This document shows positions 58,730 to 64,000 of a stretch of DNA of 64,000 nt, one piece after another; the first letter of the stretch is position 1; every line of letters begins with the position of its first letter. The notes under the pieces are model-generated. The model saw nothing but the letters and a program-made list of their open reading frames with translations. It was not told where the DNA came from and made no database searches. The translations under genes and the position numbers were made by a program. Source of the stretch: Streptomyces deccanensis (lineage in GTDB: Bacteria > Actinomycetota > Actinomycetes > Streptomycetales > Streptomycetaceae); contig NZ_CP092431.1 of the NCBI RefSeq assembly GCF_022385335.1, positions 4,340,001 to 4,404,000 of the forward strand, read 5' to 3'.

Positions 58730-59554
58730 CGTTGTTTTTCCGGGCGCAGCACACATCGTCTTTGAGATCGGTCTCGCGAGTCCCGGTCCACTCATCCGCT
58801 GCGGGAATTTCCGACTCTGCGGAAACGAGTCTTTCGATCAGGGAGTCAGTACGGCAGACACGCGGGCTTGACGTCCATCCGGCCAGGCGAATCCGTTGGC
58901 CGGCTCACGGAAGGAGTAGCTGCCGCCATTGACGCGGCAGCCCTCCTCGGTCGCGCTCCAGCCCGCCGGACCGCAGGCAACGGCAGCAGCAGCGGGTCCG
59001 GGCATCGACGGTGCTGCCGCCCGGGAGGCCGTTGTCCGCTGCGTACCCTCGTCCGTGGCCACCGGAGACCTCCCGCTCCCGCGCGGCAAAATCTACTCTT
59101 GCCAGAGTAGACATTGGCTCCCGGCATGGTTAGTCTTCTTCTCGTTGACACGGTCGAGCGAGACCCGGCAGACACGAACTGGCGGGTAGCAGTAGGAGTG
59201 ATTTCGCAGGTCGGTGCGGTTCTGGAGTCCCGAAGCCATGGTGTTCGCAGGACGGTGACGGGGCTGAGAGCCGCACTGGGCAGCCCGCAGGACGAGGGGC
59301 TGCTGAAGAGCATCACCGAGCAGTACCGCAGTTCCCGCTCAGCAAGAGGTCAAGAGAAAGGACGGAGGAGCAGACGCCATCAGGATCGCCCGGCCGGGAA
59401 GCTCTCGGTCCGGGTACCGCGCAAGACCCCGGAATGGATGGTGGTCCCCGGTCACGCAGCCGCGATCCCCGCACCCCTGCCCCAGTCGGGCCGGGTAGCG
59501 GAAACAGAAGGTCGGCAGAGCACGAGTGCCGACAGATGGTGTTTCATTTCCTTC
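58730..59554. other. Spacer with weak ORFs between cold-shock gene and HTH gene
   Basis: About 825 bp without a firm gene. A rightward frame from TTG 59114 or ATG 59126 (MVSLLLVDTVERDPADTNWR, then [20 protein letters not shown]) has atypical codon use with many T-ending codons early on, and resembles no family I know. It stays open until 59611, through a terminator-like hairpin, so at most its first 80-100 codons could be real. A leftward frame at 58838-59089 (CRVNGGSYSFREPANGFAW) could be a decayed secreted protein. The segment may be transferred or decayed DNA. Confidence 0.35.
59092..59111. promoter_or_regulatory. Perfect palindromic operator candidate
   Basis: TCTACTCT-TGCC-AGAGTAGA, 8-bp perfect arms, immediately before the weak frame at 59114. 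It looks like a repressor site of a small dimeric HTH protein. No regulator gene is clearly paired with it. Confidence 0.55.
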
Positions 59555-59586
59555 GGGGCCCTGGTGCCGTACGGCGCCAGGGCCCC
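59555..59586. terminator. Strong hairpin before the HTH gene
   Basis: GGGGCCCTGGTGCCG-TA-CGGCGCCAGGGCCCC, a 15-bp stem with one U-G pair, ending 26 bp before the start codon at 59613. Likely terminator of upstream transcription or a leader structure of the next gene. Confidence 0.7.
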
Positions 59587-59612
59587 TCGACGCGTTGCAA
59601 CAACGAGGTGAC

Positions 59613-59963
59613 ATGGCAGCAGATACCCCACTGAGTAATCGTCTGGAAGACGACGACTACCCCGCGTACACCATGGGCCGGGCCGCCGAGATGCTCGGCA
59701 CCACGCCGGCCTTCCTCCGAGCCATCGGTGAGGCTCGTCTGATCACTCCGCTGCGCTCGGAGGGCGGACATCGCCGGTACTCCCGCTACCAACTGCGGAT
59801 CGCCGCTCGCGCCCGCGAGCTCGTCGACCGGGGAACCCCGATCGAGGCCGCGTGCCGCATCATCATCCTCGAGGACCAGCTCGAGGAGGCTCAGCGCATC
59901 AACGCCGAGTACCGTCGGGTCGCGAGCGAAGCGTCCGAGAGTTCGGGCCCCGCATCGAGCTGA
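59613..59963 (+). CDS. Small MerR-like helix-turn-helix regulator
   Basis: 116 residues. MerR-type DNA-binding domain: YPAYTMGRAAEMLGTTPAFL, ITPLRSEGGHRRYSRYQLRI, followed by a short helical arm (DRGTPIEAACRIIILEDQLE) and a polar tail. No effector domain. It is the kind of small regulator I recall next to cold-shock genes in Streptomyces, similar in size to BldC-like proteins but longer. ATG at 59613 with GAGG upstream. Target unknown. Confidence 0.85.
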   Translation: MAADTPLSNRLEDDDYPAYTMGRAAEMLGTTPAFLRAIGEARLITPLRSEGGHRRYSRYQLRIAARARELVDRGTPIEAACRIIILEDQLEEAQRINAEYRRVASEASESSGPASS

Positions 59964-60072
59964 TCGCCTTGCCTGGCGCGGACAGCCGAGGTCGTCCCGC
60001 CGGCGTCGCGATCACGGTCGGCCCGACGCCGGCCTCGCCGACACGAGTGTCCGGCCTGCGGCGCGGCCGCGC

Positions 60073-60423
60073 TCACTCGCCGAGCAGGGCCTGCGCTCGC
60101 TCCGTGAGCAGGGGCAGCAGGCGTGTGCGCCAGGTGTCGAGGTCGATCATGCCGCTGGACATCCCGCCGTGGGCGTACGCCTCCCGGTAGACGGACGAAG
60201 CCTCGGCCTCGGCGCGGTCGAGGGCCGTGAGCTCGTCGAACGTCGCCCGCAGCAGGGCGATGGCGGCGTCCGGCGAGGGCGGGATCTCGGTGTGCGACAG
60301 GTGGTCGCGCATGGCCCGCCACAGGTGGGGGTCACCCCGCAGGCCCCATCTGTCCGGTTCGGGGTCGAAGAGGGCGGCCATGGTCGCGGCCCTCGCGTCA
60401 TCATCCGGTTCTTCGTGTGCCAC
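60073..60423 (-). CDS. Conserved hypothetical protein
   Basis: 116 residues from the ATG at 60423. Conserved-looking blocks DRWGLRGDPHLWRAMRDHL and YREAYAHGGMSSGMIDLDTW recall a Streptomyces family without known function. Soluble, acidic N-terminus. It sits 42 bp downstream of the Clp-N gene in the same direction, so they may be cotranscribed. Confidence 0.75.
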   Translation of the reverse strand: MAHEEPDDDARAATMAALFDPEPDRWGLRGDPHLWRAMRDHLSHTEIPPSPDAAIALLRATFDELTALDRAEAEASSVYREAYAHGGMSSGMIDLDTWRTRLLPLLTERAQALLGE

Positions 60424-60465
60424 GGGGTCAGTCTTGCGCAGCCTCAGGAATGAGGGCTGGTCCGG

Positions 60466-61503
60466 TCAGGTGGTGGGGGGCGTGGTCAGGGTCGTGATCA
60501 GCTGGTGGGCTCGGGTTTGTTCGTTCAGGAGGGACTCGACCAACGGGCCCGTGCCCGGGTCCGGCGGGAAGTCGTCGGTGGAGGTGGGGGCTGGGGGTGT
60601 GGCCCGGTCCAGGTAGTGGGTGAGCGGGTGCGGGTCGGGGAGCAGGTGGACGCGGCCGTCGGTCAGGGCCTTGTGGACCGAGGTGTAGTCGAGGCCGAGG
60701 CGGGTCAGGCGTTCGCCGCCCGTGTAGCGGAGGTCCGGCGTGGGGGCGTTCTCCGTCGCGAGATGCGGGTGCCGTCGTGCGACCTCGTGCGTGGCGAGGA
60801 TCGCCAGGAGGACGTGTTCCGTACCGATCGCGGCCGCGCCCAGGCGCTGTGCCTGCTCGTAGGTCTCCAGGCTCACCCAACGCGCGGGGCGCGACGCCCA
60901 GTTGATGCCGGAGCGTTTGACCAGCCACCGCTTCCAGAAGGGCAGGTGGCGGTAGTGGTCACGGCCGAGGAGTCTGTCGCGGGTGGCGTGCAGGAGCGGG
61001 GGCAGAGCGTCCGTCGCGCTGTCGGCCGTACCGTCGAGGCGGGCTCGTACGGCTTGTGGTGTGATGCCGCAGGCGCCCAGCAGTTCCACCGCGCGGTTGT
61101 CCTCGTCCAGCAGGGCGCGCAGCAGGTGCGGTGCGCCGAACTTCGCCTCGCCCTCCCGTTCCGCGTCGCCCATCGCCTTGGTGAGCGCCCTGGCCGCGGC
61201 GCCCGTGAAACGGTCGCTCCGGCTGTCGTCGTCGCCCAGCACCTTCCGCGCGTCGACGCTTTCCTCCGCGTCGTCGGTCGCGCTCCACGCGCCGTCCCGG
61301 TCCTGCCGGTGCCGTAGCACCGCCAGCAGGGCCGTCTTGGTCGCGCCCTCGCTCGCGAGTGCCTCGCGCGCGGGGCCCTTGGACGTGGTGATGCCGGCGA
61401 GCAGGTGCTCGGTGCCGAGGGCGCCCCCGCTGCCCGACTGGGCGCCCCGGGCCGCCCCCAGGATGCCCACGGTGTTCCAGTCGGGCTCCTTGATCGTTTC
61501 CAT
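60466..61503 (-). CDS. Clp N-domain protein without AAA+ modules
   Basis: 345 residues from the ATG at 61503. Two Clp-R (ClpA/ClpC N-terminal) repeat regions are visible: GALGTEHLLAGITTSKGPAR with FGAPHLLRALLDEDNRAVEL in the first half, and AAAIGTEHVLLAILATHEVA in the second. There is no Walker motif or AAA+ domain. The C-terminus is Pro/Thr-rich. Such stand-alone Clp-N proteins may deliver substrates or inhibit ClpC; the role is not established. Confidence 0.82.
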   Translation of the reverse strand: METIKEPDWNTVGILGAARGAQSGSGGALGTEHLLAGITTSKGPAREALASEGATKTALLAVLRHRQDRDGAWSATDDAEESVDARKVLGDDDSRSDRFTGAAARALTKAMGDAEREGEAKFGAPHLLRALLDEDNRAVELLGACGITPQAVRARLDGTADSATDALPPLLHATRDRLLGRDHYRHLPFWKRWLVKRSGINWASRPARWVSLETYEQAQRLGAAAIGTEHVLLAILATHEVARRHPHLATENAPTPDLRYTGGERLTRLGLDYTSVHKALTDGRVHLLPDPHPLTHYLDRATPPAPTSTDDFPPDPGTGPLVESLLNEQTRAHQLITTLTTPPTT

Positions 61504-61680
61504 GCCGCCCTTCCCTCTTCTCGCTCGTCCTGATGTGCAGCCTCCCCGAGCGGGGGTGCCGGCCACATCGCCCCCGAGACGGACCTCGGCGGGCCTCGGC
61601 ATGCCTCTCTGGTTGCACGTGGCGTGGCGGAGGGTGGAGCTCTGGGGGACAGCGGTCCTCGGGCTCGTCGTCAGCCGGTC

Positions 61681-61720
61681 GCGGGTGGGCCTTCGGCGGG
61701 TGGGCCTTCGGCGGGTGGCG
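61681..61720. repeat. 15-bp tandem repeat
   Basis: GCGGGTGGGCCTTCG twice and a partial third copy, within the 317-bp divergent spacer between the Clp-N gene and the DUF4352-like gene. The rest of that spacer shows no gene. Confidence 0.8.
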
Positions 61721-61820
61721 GGGCCTCCACCTCGCCATCACGTTCCAGCCACACCCTCTCCAAAAAACGACGCCCGTACGGGATGATTCACCCTTCAACT
61801 GCACCAGCGTGGGGGGGACC

Positions 61821-62531
61821 ATGAGCCACGACATCACGCCACCGCCCATGCCGGGCTTCGGGCCGCCGATGCCGCCGAAGCCGCCGGGCGCGAACCGGAC
61901 GAACCTGATCATCGTCGGCTGTGCCGTCGCCGTCGTCGCCAGTGTCATCGGCACGGGCATCGTGGTGACCAACGACGGCGACGGCTCGGCCTCGCCCGCG
62001 CCGACGGTCACCGTCACGAAGACGGTCGCGGCGGAGGACGCCGACACCACCGGCGACGACAGCGGCAACGACGGCGGCGACAGCGGCGAGGGGACCGACG
62101 GTTCCTCCGAGGACGCGAGCGACACCGCGACCGACGACGACGGGGTCTTCGCCCTCGACGACGAGGTGATCTACGACAGCGACGTCGAGGTCGCGCTCTC
62201 CGGGTTCAAGCGCGGGGTGTCCAGCGAGTACGCGGTGCCCGAGAGCACGCCGTACGTGAAGTTCAACATCAAGATCACCAATGGGTCCGACGGCACGGTC
62301 GACGCCAACGAGCTGACCGTGAACTGCGCCTACGGCGACCAGGGCAAGGAGGGCGAGGCGATCTACGACGACGGCCTCGACGGGCTCCCCGACACCCGTA
62401 TCCTCGCCGGACGCTCGCTCACCGTTCCGTGGGCCTGTGAGCTGCCCAAGGACGAAACGTTCCTCCAGGTCGAGGTCTCCCCCGACTACGACTCCGAGGA
62501 AGCGATCTTCACCGGCGACGTGAAGAAGTGA
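61821..62531 (+). CDS. Membrane-anchored DUF4352-like protein
   Basis: 236 residues from the ATG at 61821. A Pro/Met-rich cytoplasmic N-terminus (PPPMPGFGPPMPPKPPG) is followed by one transmembrane helix (about 29-50, IIVGCAVAVVASVIGTGIVV), then an acidic low-complexity linker rich in Asp/Gly/Ser (about 70-110). The extracellular beta-sandwich (EVALSGFKRGVSSEYAVPES, VKFNIKITNGSDGTVDANEL) is of the DUF4352/telokin-like type. Two cysteines (NCAYG, WACEL) may pair. Function unknown. Confidence 0.8.
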   Translation: MSHDITPPPMPGFGPPMPPKPPGANRTNLIIVGCAVAVVASVIGTGIVVTNDGDGSASPAPTVTVTKTVAAEDADTTGDDSGNDGGDSGEGTDGSSEDASDTATDDDGVFALDDEVIYDSDVEVALSGFKRGVSSEYAVPESTPYVKFNIKITNGSDGTVDANELTVNCAYGDQGKEGEAIYDDGLDGLPDTRILAGRSLTVPWACELPKDETFLQVEVSPDYDSEEAIFTGDVKK

Positions 62532-62612
62532 GGGACAGGCACACTTGAGACAGTGCGTACGGTGCGTGCAGCACGCGCGGTGCGTCGATAGGGCACCCCC
62601 GGGAAGGATCAG

Positions 62613-62909
62613 ATGTTCATCATCTTCGGCACCAAGGGATACCTGTACCAGCTCGCGATACTGACGCTCGTGTGCGGACAGTGCGGTAACCCCGCCGCGC
62701 ACACGCTCAGGAAGCGAGTCACGAAGTTCACGCTGTTCTTCGTGCCGCTCATCCCGATCTCGACGAAGTACCAGACGCAGTGCACCTTCTGCGGCGCCGA
62801 GCAGAAGGTCAGCGCCGAGCAGGCCGAGCGGCTCCAGGAGCAGAGCGCCGGCGCGCACGGCGGCCAGTCGTACGGCCAGCCTCAACAGCAGCAGCCGTAC
62901 CAGTCGTGA
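62613..62909 (+). CDS. Zinc-ribbon domain protein
   Basis: 98 residues. A hydrophobic N-terminus (MFIIFGTKGYLYQLAILTLV) leads into CGQCGNPAAHTLRKRVTKFT, the membrane-associated FFVPLIPISTKY segment and a second CTFCGAEQK pair, giving four cysteines for zinc. The tail is Gln/Ser-rich. This small family is widespread in actinobacteria and has no defined role. It follows the DUF4352-like gene by 81 bp and may share its transcript. Confidence 0.85.
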   Translation: MFIIFGTKGYLYQLAILTLVCGQCGNPAAHTLRKRVTKFTLFFVPLIPISTKYQTQCTFCGAEQKVSAEQAERLQEQSAGAHGGQSYGQPQQQQPYQS

Positions 62910-63068
62910 CACCGGGCGGGGGAAGGTCCGGAGTGAGAAGGGGCTGAGCCCCGGCGCGGGAACGGGCCGAGTCCGATGGCTGTGGGGAAGCTGTGGGTTT
63001 ACTGATTCTCACTCTTCCCTCAGTGGTCGCACAGCTTCGCCCCAGGAGCGGCCTCGACAGTCGCTGCC

Positions 63069-64000
63069 ATGAACGAAAAGAACGCGGCGACCCTCGCCCC
63101 GCCGAGGCATCGGGCCGACACTCCTTCACCCGCCGCCGGGGCCGCCGGGGCCCGTGGCGGGCTCGCCGTCCGAGGTCGGCGGCTGTTCACCGGAGCGCCG
63201 GAGGACCCGCGCTGGGCGCGCCCGGCCCTGTGGGCGATCCTCGTCCTGGCCACGGCGCTGTACGCCTGGAACCTGTCCTCCGTCACCGGCAACAGCTTCT
63301 ACAACGCGGCCGTCTACAGCGGCACCAAGAGCTGGAAGGCGTTCTTCTTCGGCGCCCTGGACGCGGGCAGCTTCATCACCGTCGACAAGCCGCCGTTCGC
63401 GCTGTGGGTGATGGGCCTGTCGGCCCGGCTCTTCGGCTACGGCACCTGGCAGATGCTGCTGCCGATGGTCGCGGTCGGCGTCGGCTCGGTGGCGCTGTTG
63501 TACCGGATGGTCAAGCGTGACTTCGGGGCCGTCGCGGGCACGATCGCCGCGCTCGCGCTCACCCTGACCCCCATCACGGTCGCCCTCACCCGGGACACCA
63601 ACCCGGACCCGATCCTCGTCTTCCTGATGCTGCTGGGCGCGGCGGCGCTGATGAAGGCCGTCCGCACGGGGCGTCCGATGCCCCTCGTCTGGTCCGGCGT
63701 CGCGATCGGCTTCGCCTTCCACACGAAGATGATGCAGGCGTACGTCGTCCTGCCGGCGTTCTTCCTGGTCTACCTGTGGGCGGCGAATACCTCGCTCGGC
63801 CGCCGTATCCGCAACCTGGCCGTCGGCACGGTCGCGCTGGTCGTGTCGAGCGCCTGGTGGATGGTGGTCGTGGATCTGATCCCCGCCTCCTCCCGGCCTT
63901 ACATCGGCGGCTCGACCGACAACACGGTCTGGGACCTGGTCATCGGCTACAACGGCTTCGGCCGGATCTTCGGCGCCAGTGCGTCGGCGGGCTCGCAGGG
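63069..64000 (+). CDS. Glycosyltransferase family 39 membrane protein (5' part)
   Basis: The first 310 codons are in the window and the gene continues past the right edge. After a soluble N-terminus come several transmembrane helices, with the GT39/ArnT-type motifs YYNAAV as FYNAAVYSGTKSWKAFFFGA, the catalytic region GSFITVDKPPFALWVMGLSA and the loop TLTPITVALTRDTNPDPILV. It should use a polyprenyl-phosphate sugar to modify a cell-surface target. ATG at 63069. The 159-bp spacer upstream probably carries the promoter; a partial hairpin (ctcac...) is not convincing. Confidence 0.9.
   Translation, partial: MNEKNAATLAPPRHRADTPSPAAGAAGARGGLAVRGRRLFTGAPEDPRWARPALWAILVLATALYAWNLSSVTGNSFYNAAVYSGTKSWKAFFFGALDAGSFITVDKPPFALWVMGLSARLFGYGTWQMLLPMVAVGVGSVALLYRMVKRDFGAVAGTIAALALTLTPITVALTRDTNPDPILVFLMLLGAAALMKAVRTGRPMPLVWSGVAIGFAFHTKMMQAYVVLPAFFLVYLWAANTSLGRRIRNLAVGTVALVVSSAWWMVVVDLIPASSRPYIGGSTDNTVWDLVIGYNGFGRIFGASASAGSQ

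Noticed and set aside
59114..59611. 165-residue protein between the cold-shock and HTH genes
   Set aside because: It reads through a strong terminator hairpin and its second half is low-complexity; kept only as a weak note for the first part.

Overview
The window is a stretch of a Streptomyces chromosome. The G+C content is very high, codon third positions are mostly G or C, GTG starts are common, and almost every ORF has long antisense shadow frames. Genus markers present are HrdD, the hyphal divisome protein SepX, DUF6227, FruA/FruK with a DeoR regulator, double IclR proteins and Streptomyces-type GC-rich hairpins. No plasmid, phage, CRISPR or biosynthetic cluster was recognised.

Layout. 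1-1.15 kb: 5' end of a tetR gene, a paired operator and about 560 bp of degenerate minisatellite DNA. 1.15-10.8 kb: a tricorn protease, a small repeat protein, a translationally coupled operon of Baeyer-Villiger monooxygenase, alpha/beta-hydrolase and short-chain dehydrogenase (MymA-like) with a divergent MerR regulator, exonuclease III and a GNAT enzyme. 11-17.8 kb: tRNA-Ala(CGC), then a leftward cluster galU, moeA/glp, moaC, mog, GNAT, sepX that joins UDP-glucose synthesis, molybdenum cofactor genes and cell division, with 5-formyltetrahydrofolate cyclo-ligase divergent. 17.9-29.8 kb: penicillin-acylase-family hydrolase, cation/proton antiporter, MFS protein, an FmdB-type zinc ribbon behind a CIRCE-like element, MTA phosphorylase, a SAF-domain protein, MscL, LtrA and a P1-family peptidase. 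29.8-32.9 kb: a pseudogene with two in-frame stops, a lipoprotein L,D-transpeptidase, DUF6227. 33-37.4 kb: fructose PTS operon (deoR-fruK-fruA) with three copies of a palindromic operator before fruA. 37.5-54.7 kb: two DHA2 drug-efflux-type transporters with regulators, a WYL regulator, hrdD with a sigma-R-type promoter, two acetyltransferase/DUF1330 genes, a LigB-type dioxygenase divergent from a MarR gene, a secreted M6 metalloprotease, a palindromic repeat element, a fused double IclR regulator, a TetR gene and an ABC-2 exporter.

54.86-56.56 kb: tRNA-Arg(CCT) followed 1.6 kb later by a second copy of its 3' half. The two copies bracket a broken DUF234 gene, an FGE-like gene and a small orphan, which I read as the remnant of an integrated element. 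Just beyond it (56.7-57.7 kb) is a complete rpoA that lacks its normal ribosomal-protein neighbours (rpsD, rplQ), probably a second RNA polymerase alpha subunit. Across from it lie a cold-shock protein with a long structured leader and a small MerR-like regulator. This neighbourhood is the most unusual part of the window. The right end holds a double Clp-N protein, a DUF4352-like secreted or anchored protein, a zinc-ribbon protein and the 5' part of a GT39 membrane glycosyltransferase.

Product names come from my reading of motifs and family memory; no database search was possible. Comparisons with typical Streptomyces sequences are from memory and are marked as such.
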